64,000 bases of DNA from Thermodesulfobacteriota bacterium (lineage in GTDB: Bacteria; Desulfobacterota; WTBG01; CAIYCZ01; CAIRTM01): positions 24,367 through 88,366 of the forward strand of contig JAOAHH010000126.1 in assembly GCA_026415325.1 (NCBI GenBank). Direction: 5' to 3'. This document shows, piece by piece, positions 1-8,941 of this stretch. A program made the position numbers and the translations under genes. Below the pieces are notes generated by a model. That model did no database searches. It was not told the DNA's origin and saw only the letters and a program-made list of their open reading frames with translations. How positions within the stretch are numbered: the first letter of the stretch is position 1; each line of letters begins with the position of its first letter.

Positions 1-9
1 GGATTTTTG

Positions 10-969
10 ATGGATATGACACGGCATCGCGATCTCATCGCGTTCATCATCCTCGTTGCGTTTATTCCCTTGCTGTTCAAAAATCCCTATTATATCAATA
101 TACTCGTTTTTATCGGTATCTACAGCATTGCCGCTACCGGTCTCAATCTCCTTATGGGGTATGCAGGTCAAATATCGCTTGGACATGCCGCCTTCTATGC
201 CGTCGGCGCCTATACCTCCGGCATCCTGACTTTACGCTATCAGGTGCCGTTCCCTGCGGCAGCGGTTCTTGCTCTTGCAGGTGCTGCATTACTTGCCTAC
301 GCAATCGGCATGCCGTGTCTCCGCCTGCGAGGCCATTATCTTGCCATGGCAACGCTTGCCGCCGGAGAGATCATCTATATCATCTTGAATGCTGCCGTGC
401 CCGTTACCGGTGGTCCTTCGGGAATTGCAGGCATCCCTTCTTTACGCCTTGGGCCGTATGATCTTGATACTGATACCGGTCATTATGCAGTGGTATGGTG
501 CCTGTTTGTAATCGTGCTCATCCTGTCTCGCAATATTCTTGATTCGCGGATCGGCCGGGCACTCCGCTCCCTCCACAGCAGCGAAATAGCGGCTGGCTCT
601 CTCGGCGTACCGGTTGCGCGCATTAAACTCCAGGTCTTCGTGCTGAGCGCCGTATATGCGGCGCTTGCCGGCGTACTCTATGCACACACCGTAACATTCA
701 TCAGCCCGCAGACCGCTGAAATCATGTTTTCAATCCAACTCATCACCATGGTGGTGATTGGTGGCATGGGACACCTGTGGGGCGGCGTTGTCGGAGCCGC
801 CATCGTCACCGTATTGCCTGAACTGCTCAGCGCTTTTCACGATTATGAGCTGGTGATTTACGGTTGCATTCTCCTGATTATGGTCATGTTTCTCCCCGGC
901 GGTTTGGTACGTTGGGTACAGCGATGTATCGAAGTCCGCATGGCTCCTCTCATGAGAAAACGTTCATGA
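10..969 (+). CDS. livM: Branched-chain amino acid type ABC transporter permease LivM
   Basis: Inner-membrane permease subunit of a Liv/HAAT-type importer, which pairs with LivH and the ATPases LivG and LivF. The 319-residue product is hydrophobic almost throughout and carries the family stretch NLLMGYAGQISLGHAAFYAVGA near residues 45-67, with GGMGHLWGGVVGA near the C-terminus. The ATG at 10 overlaps a TGA at 8-10 in another frame, which fits the end of an upstream livH outside the window. The stop overlaps the livG start as ATGA. The substrate cannot be read from the permease. The PaaK-like ligases downstream suggest aromatic or branched-chain acids or amino acids, but this is inference. Confidence 0.93.
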   Translation: MDMTRHRDLIAFIILVAFIPLLFKNPYYINILVFIGIYSIAATGLNLLMGYAGQISLGHAAFYAVGAYTSGILTLRYQVPFPAAAVLALAGAALLAYAIGMPCLRLRGHYLAMATLAAGEIIYIILNAAVPVTGGPSGIAGIPSLRLGPYDLDTDTGHYAVVWCLFVIVLILSRNILDSRIGRALRSLHSSEIAAGSLGVPVARIKLQVFVLSAVYAALAGVLYAHTVTFISPQTAEIMFSIQLITMVVIGGMGHLWGGVVGAAIVTVLPELLSAFHDYELVIYGCILLIMVMFLPGGLVRWVQRCIEVRMAPLMRKRS

Positions 970-1733
970 ACAATGTCATCCTTGAAGGTATTGCCATCAG
1001 GAAAGTATTTGGCGGTTTGATTGCCCTACACAATGTTGATTTTGCCGTTCAAAAGGGAAGCATTACCGCGCTGATTGGTCCAAACGGTGCCGGCAAAACA
1101 ACATTGATCAACGTGATTAGCGGGTTGCTGCGCCCCGATGCCGGATGTATCAAACTTTACACCACCGTAATTTCCGGACTTCCCAGTCATGACATTGCGC
1201 GCCATGGCATTGCCCGAACATTTCAGACAGCACAGATTTTTGCGCATATGTCGGTACTCGAAAACGTCATGGTCGGCATGCATGTGAGGACACGGTCAGG
1301 TTTTTTCAGTGCTGCACTGAGGTTGCCGCACGTGATCCGTGAAGAGCACCATATTGCCCGGCGTGCTGCCGCATGTCTCGAAACTGTTGGGCTTTCCAAC
1401 TGTGCCCATCAACTTGCAACAAGTCTGCCAATCGGAAGCCAGCGCCTTCTTGAAATAGCACGTGCCCTTGCAGCAGAACCCAGAATCCTCCTGCTCGATG
1501 AACCGGCAGCGGGACTCAACACGCAAGAAACTCGCGCCCTAGGCGAGCTGATCCTCAGGCTAAAAGCGCAGGGGATAACGATTGTACTTGTTGAGCATGA
1601 TATGGAGCTCGTAATGGATGTCGCTGATGAAATTATCGTTCTCGATTTTGGCAAAAAGATAGCATGCGGTCCCCCTCTCTCTGTTCAGACGAATCCTGAC
1701 GTCATACGCGTCTATCTCGGACAAGAAACATAA
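966..1733 (+). CDS. livG: Liv-type ABC transporter ATP-binding protein LivG
   Basis: One of the two cytoplasmic ATPases of the Liv-type importer, 255 residues, the usual length. Walker A is GPNGAGKTT at residues 38-46 and Walker B is ILLLDEP, followed by the D-loop region AAGLN. The signature reads LPIGSQRLLEIARAL, a variant of the LSGGQ motif of the kind seen in LivG proteins. The C-terminal VEHDM contains the switch histidine. An in-frame start exists 102 bases upstream inside livM, but the ATG at 966 gives the ATGA coupling with livM and the expected N-terminus. Confidence 0.93.
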   Translation: MNNVILEGIAIRKVFGGLIALHNVDFAVQKGSITALIGPNGAGKTTLINVISGLLRPDAGCIKLYTTVISGLPSHDIARHGIARTFQTAQIFAHMSVLENVMVGMHVRTRSGFFSAALRLPHVIREEHHIARRAAACLETVGLSNCAHQLATSLPIGSQRLLEIARALAAEPRILLLDEPAAGLNTQETRALGELILRLKAQGITIVLVEHDMELVMDVADEIIVLDFGKKIACGPPLSVQTNPDVIRVYLGQET

Positions 1734-1739
1734 ACACCG

Positions 1740-2477
1740 ATGCTCAGGCTGCAGAATATCAATACCTATTACGGCGACATCCATGTACTCAAAAACGTGT
1801 CGCTCCATGTCGCTGAAGGCGAAATCGTTGCGCTCATCGGTGCCAACGGTGCCGGGAAAACAACGATTCTGAATACCATCTGCGGTATTACTCCGGCGGC
1901 AAGCGGTTCAATTCTGTATGGTGGAGACGATATCACCCAGCTGCCACCTGACCGGATCGTCCACAAGGGCATTGCACAGGTGCCTGAAGGCAGGCAGATT
2001 TTTCCGCCGCTGACCGTTATCGACCATCTGCAGCTTGGCGCATACATCCGCTATCGTACCGACGGCAAAGACGCCATTGCACAGGACATCGAGCGTATGC
2101 TGATACTGTTTCCACGCCTGCGTGAGCGGCAGCACCAATATGCAGGGACGTTGAGTGGTGGCGAACAGCAGATGCTTGCTATAGCACGGGCACTGATGAG
2201 CAGACCTCGGGTGCTCTTGTTGGATGAGCCGTCCATGGGGCTAGCACCTCTTGTGGTTCAAGACATATTCACAACCATTGCACGGCTGCGAGATGAACAG
2301 CGCACCACTGTCCTGCTCGTGGAGCAAAATGCAAAAGCCGCGCTTAACTGTGCCGACCGTGGCTATGTTGTGGAAACCGGCAAGATTATGCTCGAGGGAA
2401 CGGCGCAGGAGCTTCGTGAAAATCACGAGGTACAGCGTGCATATCTCGGCAGGCAAAAAAGGCCGATATGGGAGTAA
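1740..2477 (+). CDS. livF: Liv-type ABC transporter ATP-binding protein LivF
   Basis: Second ATPase of the Liv-type importer, 245 residues. Walker A is GANGAGKTT at residues 34-42, the signature is LSGGEQQMLAIARAL, Walker B is VLLLDEP followed by SMGLAP, and the switch histidine position reads VEQNA as usual in LivF. It starts six bases after the livG stop, so the two are cotranscribed. Sixty bases separate it from the first PaaK-like gene, with no terminator that I can see, so the operon may continue into the CoA ligases. Confidence 0.93.
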   Translation: MLRLQNINTYYGDIHVLKNVSLHVAEGEIVALIGANGAGKTTILNTICGITPAASGSILYGGDDITQLPPDRIVHKGIAQVPEGRQIFPPLTVIDHLQLGAYIRYRTDGKDAIAQDIERMLILFPRLRERQHQYAGTLSGGEQQMLAIARALMSRPRVLLLDEPSMGLAPLVVQDIFTTIARLRDEQRTTVLLVEQNAKAALNCADRGYVVETGKIMLEGTAQELRENHEVQRAYLGRQKRPIWE

Positions 2478-2537
2478 CAGGGTTGTGAACATTGAGTTTT
2501 TTGCTCAGTGCGCAGCACCTTTTTAAGGAGATGTCGT

Positions 2538-3839
2538 ATGGCCATCTGGGAAAAAAAGTATGAGTGTTGTCCGCGCGAGGAGCTTGAGCAGCTTCAGCTT
2601 GAGCGGCTCCAATCAAGCCTGAACCGCGCCTATAAAAACGTGTCGTTCTACCGAAAAATGTTCGATCGGCTCACCATCGTGCCGGAAGACATCAGCACCC
2701 AAGCAGATTTTTCCAAACTGCCGTTCACCACTAAAAAAGACCTCCATGAGAATTACCCCTACGGCCTCTTTGCTGTACCGCTCAGGGAAGTGGTGCGCAT
2801 CCATACCACAACCGAAACCAGTCTCACTCCGACCGTAGTTGGATTCACGCGGAACGATCTGCACAATTGGGCGAACCTTGTCGCCCGTTTTCTCACGGCA
2901 AGCGGGATCACCGATGACGATGTGATTCAAATCTCATGTCACTACGGATTGTACACCGGTGCATTCGGACTCCACCATGGTGCTGAACGCATCGGTGCCT
3001 CGGTCATCCCTGCCTCTAGCGGCAATACGGAAAAACAGATCCGCATCATGCAAGACTACCGGACAACCGTCATCGCAACAACCCCCTCCTATGCTCTTAT
3101 TCTTGCTGAGCAGATCGAGCGCCTCGGCTTTGATCCGAAACAGCTGCTGCTGAAAAAAGGGATATTGGGCGGTGAAATCTGGTCAGAAACGACCCGCCAA
3201 TATATCGAGGAACGTCTCTTTATCGAGGTGTTCGACAACTACGGCGTAAGCGAACTCATGGGGCCGGGCATCGCTGGCGAATGCGAGGCACGGTGTGGCA
3301 TGCACATCGGCGAAGACCACTTTTTACCGGAAATTATCGATCCCAGCACGGGGACGGTGCTCCCTCAGGGTGCAACCGGTGAGCTCGTTCTGAGCACACT
3401 GACCCGTGAAGCCTTTCCGCTTATCCGTTACCGTACTGGCGATATCACACGTCTCGAATATGCACCATGTTCGTGCGGCAGAACAACAGTCAGAATGCAG
3501 CGCATCGAAGGCAGAACCGACGACATCATTATCATCAAAGGTATTTCAGTGCTGCCATCGGCAATCGAGCACACCCTTGCAGACATCGAAGGGTGTCAGC
3601 CGCATTATCAAATCATCGTGCAGCGGATCAATAACCGCGATGTCCTTGAAGTGCATGTTGCGGTTTCCGAGCATATCTTCTTTGACGAGATCAAACGTCA
3701 GGAATTCTTCCGTGATAAAGTGCGTGAAACCCTGAGCCGCCGGCTGGGGCTTCGGGTCGATGTCAAACTTATGGAACAAAAGACCCTTACCGAACAGGTC
3801 CGCAGCCAAGGAAGGGTTGTGGACAGGCGGCTCCTCTAA
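2538..3839 (+). CDS. PaaK-like phenylacetate-CoA ligase paralogue with altered phosphate-binding loop
   Basis: A 433-residue member of the PaaK branch of adenylate-forming CoA ligases. Start chosen at the ATG at 2538 because AAGGAG lies seven bases upstream; an earlier in-frame start at 2508 has no such site. The middle and C-terminal motifs are normal: YGVSELMGPG, IRYRTGD, a CSCGRT zinc-type segment and GRTDDIIIIKG. The A3 phosphate-binding loop is not. Where the neighbouring copy has SSSGTTGRP, this protein has TTTETSLTP (residues 90-98), so both loop glycines are gone. It may be a ligase with shifted chemistry, a thioesterification-only or regulatory partner, or a catalytically weak duplicate. 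Family membership is certain, activity is not. Confidence 0.8.
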   Translation: MAIWEKKYECCPREELEQLQLERLQSSLNRAYKNVSFYRKMFDRLTIVPEDISTQADFSKLPFTTKKDLHENYPYGLFAVPLREVVRIHTTTETSLTPTVVGFTRNDLHNWANLVARFLTASGITDDDVIQISCHYGLYTGAFGLHHGAERIGASVIPASSGNTEKQIRIMQDYRTTVIATTPSYALILAEQIERLGFDPKQLLLKKGILGGEIWSETTRQYIEERLFIEVFDNYGVSELMGPGIAGECEARCGMHIGEDHFLPEIIDPSTGTVLPQGATGELVLSTLTREAFPLIRYRTGDITRLEYAPCSCGRTTVRMQRIEGRTDDIIIIKGISVLPSAIEHTLADIEGCQPHYQIIVQRINNRDVLEVHVAVSEHIFFDEIKRQEFFRDKVRETLSRRLGLRVDVKLMEQKTLTEQVRSQGRVVDRRLL

Positions 3840-3927
3840 CAGCTTGCTGATGAAGCGTATACGGCGCTGCGTACATACAGGCACTACGAGATAACACCAC
3901 ACCCGAGCACTATCATAAGGAGCATCT

Positions 3928-5232
3928 ATGTTCTGGGACAACTATAGCGAAACACTCGACCGTTTTTCACTGCAAAAACTGCAACTTGAGCTGTTGCGTA
4001 AAACCATCCGGCAGGCACAGCATGCCCCGTACTATCAAACCATATTGAGCGGAGCAGGAATAACGCCCGAGAGCATCCGAAGCCTTGAAGATCTGCGCAA
4101 AATCCCCTTTACCACTAAGGATATTCTGCGAGACCATTACCCTTACGGTTTTCTTGCTGTGAGCCGCGATGATATCGTGCGCATGCACTCGTCATCTGGC
4201 ACCACGGGTCGACCGACGGTTATCTTCCATACCCAGCACGATATTGATGAATGGTCGTTGCTTGTTGCACGGTGCATGTATATGACTGGGGTACGCAAAA
4301 GCGACGTATTTCAGAACATGATGGGATACGGTCTTTTTACCGGCGGCATCGGTTTTCATTACGGTGCCGAACGGCTCGGTGCCATGGTCATTCCGTCGGG
4401 TCCGGGCAATACGAAGCGTCAGATTATGCTGATGCGGGAATTTGAGACCACCGTTATCCATATCATTCCCAGTTATGCTCTCCATTTGATCAAAACCCTT
4501 ATCGAAGAAGGCATCGACCCCAAAAAGGAACTTAAGCTGCGCATTGCGTATCTCGGCGCAGAACCGCATTCTGAAGAGACACGACGCCGTATTGAAGACG
4601 CGTTGGGAGTGCGCGCCTACAATTCCTACGGCCTCTCGGAAATGAACGGTCCCGGTGTTGCTTTTGAATGCACTGAGCAAAACGGAATGCATGTGTGGGA
4701 GGATGCGTATATTCTTGAGGTTATCGACCCGAAAACCCTCGAACCGGTCAAGGACGGTGAGGAAGGGGAGCTTGTGTTTACAACGCTCAAACGCGAAGGC
4801 ATGCCGATCCTGCGGTACCGCTCAAAAGATCTTGCCGCCGTGTATCCCGAACCGTGTCCCTGTGGCAGAACCCATCGCAGGATTACCCGCATCAAAGGAA
4901 GGACCGACGACATGCTGATCGTCAAAGGCGTCAACATGTATCCGGTGCAAATCGAAAAAACCCTGATGTCGTTTCCCGAGGTCGGCTCGAACTTTTTGAT
5001 CATCCTCGACCATAAAGACTATAACGACCACATGACAATCAAAGTCGAGGTCTCGTCGGCGATGTTCACCGGGGATCTGAAATCCCTCCAGAACCTCCGC
5101 AGGACCATTACCGAACGGTTGCGGTCAGAAATTTTGATTACCCCGGACGTCCAGCTTGTGGAGCCGGATTCCCTGCCAAAAAGCGAGGGAAAAGCTGTTC
5201 GCGTGATTGATAACCGGCATCAGTGGGGATAA
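3928..5232 (+). CDS. paaK: Phenylacetate-CoA ligase (PaaK family)
   Basis: Predicted to activate phenylacetate or a related aryl acid with ATP and CoA. It has 434 residues, the usual PaaK length, with an intact loop SSSGTTGRP at residues 88-96, YGLSEMNGPG, the CPCGRT segment and GRTDDMLIVKG, followed by the C-terminal AMP-binding_C domain. AAGGAG precedes the ATG by seven bases. It lies 88 bases after its paralogue and behind livMGF, as in anaerobes that take up and degrade aromatic amino acids through arylacetates. Indoleacetate or hydroxyphenylacetate are equally possible substrates. Its last 13 bases overlap the 3' end of the opposing gene. Confidence 0.88.
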   Translation: MFWDNYSETLDRFSLQKLQLELLRKTIRQAQHAPYYQTILSGAGITPESIRSLEDLRKIPFTTKDILRDHYPYGFLAVSRDDIVRMHSSSGTTGRPTVIFHTQHDIDEWSLLVARCMYMTGVRKSDVFQNMMGYGLFTGGIGFHYGAERLGAMVIPSGPGNTKRQIMLMREFETTVIHIIPSYALHLIKTLIEEGIDPKKELKLRIAYLGAEPHSEETRRRIEDALGVRAYNSYGLSEMNGPGVAFECTEQNGMHVWEDAYILEVIDPKTLEPVKDGEEGELVFTTLKREGMPILRYRSKDLAAVYPEPCPCGRTHRRITRIKGRTDDMLIVKGVNMYPVQIEKTLMSFPEVGSNFLIILDHKDYNDHMTIKVEVSSAMFTGDLKSLQNLRRTITERLRSEILITPDVQLVEPDSLPKSEGKAVRVIDNRHQWG

Positions 5233-6182
5233 AAACTGTATCGGGCACTGTCAGTAGTATCGACCCCATAGTGATGGTTTTCCGGATGCACGGGTGCAAT
5301 GAATGAGGAGTCGAATACCGCTTCTTCTGTCAGCGTCGTACTGAGAAAGCCCATTGACATGAGCACCGGAACAAACGCCATTGCTGCGTCAATGTAAGGA
5401 CGTGGCAGCGATGCACAGTATCGCGGTGACAGAGAAAACACCGCCTTCACAAAAGTTTCGTCAACCACCCTAACGGCATCCGCAACGATCCGTGCAGCAG
5501 CTTCAGGTTGCAACCTAATGAGGTTGCATGCATCCTCATGAAGCAGAAGAAACTCCTCGAGCAGCGTGCGCTCCTGCAGGAGCGCACGTCGTACCACAAT
5601 GCCGTAGCTTGGATTAAACGGCCACAGCAGCTCAGGACCGATGAGGATGTCAAGGTCGTAGAACGTGCGGGCAACAGCGGCAAGCTGCGGTGTGCCTGCA
5701 CCGGCTGCAATGACATGCTCGTTAATTGCTTCGGGGATAAGATCTGCCCACGGGTAATTTACCACTTCTGGCGTGCTCGCCCCCATCGTATTTATAAGCC
5801 ACCGCATAATGACATCGTGAATCGATCCACGGGCAGGTACCCCGATTTTTTTACCTGCAAGATAGTGCAGCACCGCAGGGATATCATCTGCGGCAACGGC
5901 TCGCGGTGCGTGCCGTGGCCCGATCATCACCGTGCCCTCAACATGTCCGCCTGCAATACAGACAATCGGCACACCGCGGCCGATACCGATCATTGCAGGC
6001 GGCACGCCGAGGTAGCCGATATCAAGTGCGCCCATCGCAAACGCGTCGACCATAGCCGGACCGGTGCCGAACAACTGCCATGTTGCCACACGGCCAAGAC
6101 GGGCTTGCACCCAGTCCATCGTCCGCAGAATGTGCGAGGTGTGATACATGGTTGATAAATATCCGATTCTGATCGGATGCAT
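5220..6182 (-). CDS. NMT1/SsuA-like substrate-binding protein, no evident signal peptide
   Basis: A 320-residue protein resembling the periplasmic binding proteins of NitT/TauT-type ABC systems. The N-terminal RIGYLSTMYHTS strand, the segment GTGPAMVDAFAMGALDIGYLG around residues 40-60, and KKIGVPARGSIHD match the usual ligand-cleft regions of that fold. Unlike most family members it begins directly with the first beta strand, and I see no signal sequence or lipobox. It may therefore be cytoplasmic, or a biosynthetic enzyme of the THI5/NMT1 or MqnA-like superfamily. GAGGAAGGT lies just before the ATG. It is convergent with paaK and overlaps its end by 13 bases. No permease or ATPase partner is adjacent. 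Confidence 0.6.
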   Translation of the reverse strand: MHPIRIGYLSTMYHTSHILRTMDWVQARLGRVATWQLFGTGPAMVDAFAMGALDIGYLGVPPAMIGIGRGVPIVCIAGGHVEGTVMIGPRHAPRAVAADDIPAVLHYLAGKKIGVPARGSIHDVIMRWLINTMGASTPEVVNYPWADLIPEAINEHVIAAGAGTPQLAAVARTFYDLDILIGPELLWPFNPSYGIVVRRALLQERTLLEEFLLLHEDACNLIRLQPEAAARIVADAVRVVDETFVKAVFSLSPRYCASLPRPYIDAAMAFVPVLMSMGFLSTTLTEEAVFDSSFIAPVHPENHHYGVDTTDSARYSFYPH

Positions 6183-6220
6183 ACCTTCCTCGCGGGGGTG
6201 ATAGCAGAGGATCTTGTGCC

Positions 6221-8941
6221 CTATCGTCTCCGGGTTTTCTCAAGCTTCGCGGTGATCTCTGCGATGAAGCGCTGGGTTTGTTCGACATCGATCTGCTCGT
6301 CGGGCTGCTCTAACGCTTTGCGGAAATGTTCCCGCGCTTCGGCGAGCTGTCCCTGTTGTCTCAGCATTGTTCCTAAATTATAGTGGGCAAGCGAATGCGA
6401 CGGATCGAGGGCAATCGCCTCGCGATAATGCAACATTGCATTCTTAAGATCGTTGAGACGAAGGTAGACGGTGCCTGCATTGAAATGGAGGTCGGCATGC
6501 CCTGGTGTCCGCTCGAGAGCGGATAGAAAAACATCCAATGCACCGTGCTCATCGCCCTGCTGAAGCTTGAGCTGGCCGAGCATAGTGGCAGCTTCGGTCA
6601 TCGAGGGATCGTGTTGCAGGGCAAAGGCAAATGATTTCTCAGCTTTATCGTTGTTCCCAAGATACAGGTGCATACGCCCGATCGCATAGTACAGACGGGC
6701 ATCCTGAGGAGAGCGTTTGAGCGCATTGAGATACTGGAACAGCGCCTGCTGGTACAAACCGCGGCTCTGATAGATGTTGCCGAGCATCGTGCGACCCTGC
6801 ACCTCGGTTTCGCGTTTCTGCACAAGCGGCATGACCATGGCTTCAGCCTTCTCGAAATCGCCTGCATCCAGATAGAGATTGACGAGCATGGTGCGCACAT
6901 CATGGAGCTCGGGTTTCACGCGCACCGCTTCTTCGTACTCCCGAAGCGCCTCCTCTTTTTTCCCCTGCGCCCGGTACACATTTCCGAGATTAAAATGCGC
7001 CTCACCGTAACCCGGCTCAAGTTCGCATGCCTTCTGGTAGCACTGCGCAGCCCGCTCATAATCCCGCTTTGAAAAATAGACGATGCCAAGGTTATTATAT
7101 CCTTTTGCAACGTCAGGCATGATTGCAAGAAACCGTTTGAAAAACCGTTCGGCATCATCGAGCCGACCCATCTTCAGATAACAGTACCCGGTGTTAAGCA
7201 GTGCATTCGTGTTATTCGGATGCACCCGCAATGCCTCGTGGTATTCCTCAATTGCCTTCTCATACTGCTCCATTATTGTGTAGTTGCGGCCAAGAAGCGA
7301 TGCAATATTGAAATTCCATGCCGAAAACGTCGTCTGTGCCTTCTCAAGGAGTTGCACGGCTGCTGAAAGGTTACCGCGATCGCTGGCACCAAGCCCTTCG
7401 ACAAAATAGCGATCCGCAAGTACCATGCAGCGGATAAACGCAAACGACCCTCCTAAAAAGGCAAGTAGCACAACCCCGAGGCATGCCCGTGCAAGGGCCT
7501 GCCGTACAGGGGTGCAAATGCGCAGGTCAGCGGGCCGCATAAGCAAGGTGCCAATACGCCCTACCAGCGTGGTTGCAGGGGCACGCTGCGGCACGACCCG
7601 TCGGTACAGTGCAGACATCGCCGCGCAACACATAAACAGGTAAAACGGCGGATGGGCACGCTCGAGCGGGAAATTTGTTGTGGCAACAATACAAAATGCG
7701 AAAACACTGAGCATCGTATAGAATGCCCGACGCTGCAGCGGTGCATCTGCCCGTGTCAGTACCGCTCTCGCCATCATAAAGAATGTCCCGAGCAGCCACA
7801 AATACGCGCAAAACCCGATAACGCCTGTTTCGGCAAGAATCTGCAGGTGATCGTTGTGTGCTCTGGTAAGCTGTGTTGACTCGCCAAAGCTCCAGTCTTT
7901 ATACGGTGAGATACCCTTATCTTTTGCCGCACGGTGGTAGAGCGGATAGACGATCTTGAAGTTACCAAGCCCGACCCCTTCCGGATGGTCAGCGATCATA
8001 AAGACGATGTTTTTCCACCAAATCCAGCGCAGCGTTGTCGATCCGCTATCAAGGCTTCGCAGCGGAAAATAGAGCACCACCAGTACACCTAGCACGGCAA
8101 GAATATAATACCGGAGGGGCAGGTGCAGTGCAGATGGGAGCTTGGTGAACACGATCCACCGGCCTGCCATAATCAGCAGCACCCCGACACCGGCAAGCCA
8201 TGCCCCCCGGGTCCGGGTGCACAACAGGAGCAGTATCGTACAGAGCAAACTCATCCAGCAGGCGGCTTTGATCCAGCGATTGTGCGAAAACAAAAGTGCG
8301 CTCACAATGAGCGGCAGTGCCATTGCAAGGACAAGTGCTACCATATTACTGTTTGAAAACGTTGCAGCCGGCACCGTCATCTGTGGAATCTGCTCGAGCA
8401 GGTGGATGCGATCGATCCACGAGCGGGCAACAAGCCACTGCAGGATACCGACAATGCCGACCGGTATCATGCTCATGGCAACAGCAACATGGAGACCGTC
8501 GATCTCGCGCTCATCTTTGAACATATGAACAAGCAAGAGGTAAAAGAGGATAGCGGCTCCCCAGTGCAGGAGATAGTACACGCCCTGCCATGGGTTTGCC
8601 GCCTGCAGCAGCGACACCCAGCACAAAAGGTAAAACACCGCAATCGGCACGTCGAGCGGCGAGCGTTTCCAGTGAAGCAATGTGGTTTTGAATCCTCGCA
8701 TAACGGAGAGCAATGCAAGTATTGCTGTACCCCACTGGAGGATCGCCATTTTCGGAGAGTTTTCAAACTCGCCGCCGGTTCTAAAAAAAACAGCGGGTGT
8801 GATCGCGAGAAGGTACAGCACGGCGCGGTAGCGCATCGATTCAAACTTATTTTCAAGGACAAGGGGAGACTGGTGCGGCTCTGGTATCGGCTTTGGAACT
8901 CTTTTTTTCTTCTCTTTTTTGGTTGCCATTACAATTCTCAT
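6221..8941 (-). CDS. O-antigen ligase-like membrane protein fused to TPR array
   Basis: A 906-residue protein in two halves. Residues from about 30 to 520 form many hydrophobic segments with the Wzy_C/O-antigen ligase pattern, including RTRGAWLAG and the periplasmic loop GLGNFKIVYP ... RAHNDHLQILAETGVIGF. Residues from about 530 to 895 are about ten consecutive tetratricopeptide repeats with the usual W/L/Y...A...Y/F...A...P spacing. Role by homology: transfer or polymerisation of a surface polysaccharide at the inner membrane, with the TPRs as a periplasmic partner-binding module. The start overlaps the glycosyltransferase stop as ATGA. An internal ATG at 8929 (MATKKEKKKR) is an alternative start and is equally plausible. 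Confidence 0.85.
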   Translation of the reverse strand: MRIVMATKKEKKKRVPKPIPEPHQSPLVLENKFESMRYRAVLYLLAITPAVFFRTGGEFENSPKMAILQWGTAILALLSVMRGFKTTLLHWKRSPLDVPIAVFYLLCWVSLLQAANPWQGVYYLLHWGAAILFYLLLVHMFKDEREIDGLHVAVAMSMIPVGIVGILQWLVARSWIDRIHLLEQIPQMTVPAATFSNSNMVALVLAMALPLIVSALLFSHNRWIKAACWMSLLCTILLLLCTRTRGAWLAGVGVLLIMAGRWIVFTKLPSALHLPLRYYILAVLGVLVVLYFPLRSLDSGSTTLRWIWWKNIVFMIADHPEGVGLGNFKIVYPLYHRAAKDKGISPYKDWSFGESTQLTRAHNDHLQILAETGVIGFCAYLWLLGTFFMMARAVLTRADAPLQRRAFYTMLSVFAFCIVATTNFPLERAHPPFYLFMCCAAMSALYRRVVPQRAPATTLVGRIGTLLMRPADLRICTPVRQALARACLGVVLLAFLGGSFAFIRCMVLADRYFVEGLGASDRGNLSAAVQLLEKAQTTFSAWNFNIASLLGRNYTIMEQYEKAIEEYHEALRVHPNNTNALLNTGYCYLKMGRLDDAERFFKRFLAIMPDVAKGYNNLGIVYFSKRDYERAAQCYQKACELEPGYGEAHFNLGNVYRAQGKKEEALREYEEAVRVKPELHDVRTMLVNLYLDAGDFEKAEAMVMPLVQKRETEVQGRTMLGNIYQSRGLYQQALFQYLNALKRSPQDARLYYAIGRMHLYLGNNDKAEKSFAFALQHDPSMTEAATMLGQLKLQQGDEHGALDVFLSALERTPGHADLHFNAGTVYLRLNDLKNAMLHYREAIALDPSHSLAHYNLGTMLRQQGQLAEAREHFRKALEQPDEQIDVEQTQRFIAEITAKLEKTRRR

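Noticed and set aside
2538..5232. Tandem paaK copies as an assembly duplication
   Set aside because: The two proteins differ along their whole length, including motif changes, so they are diverged paralogues.
5508..6155. 215-codon open frame on the plus strand opposite the substrate-binding-like gene
   Set aside because: It is the complement of a well-supported gene. Its product is rich in Cys, His and Arg and resembles no family.
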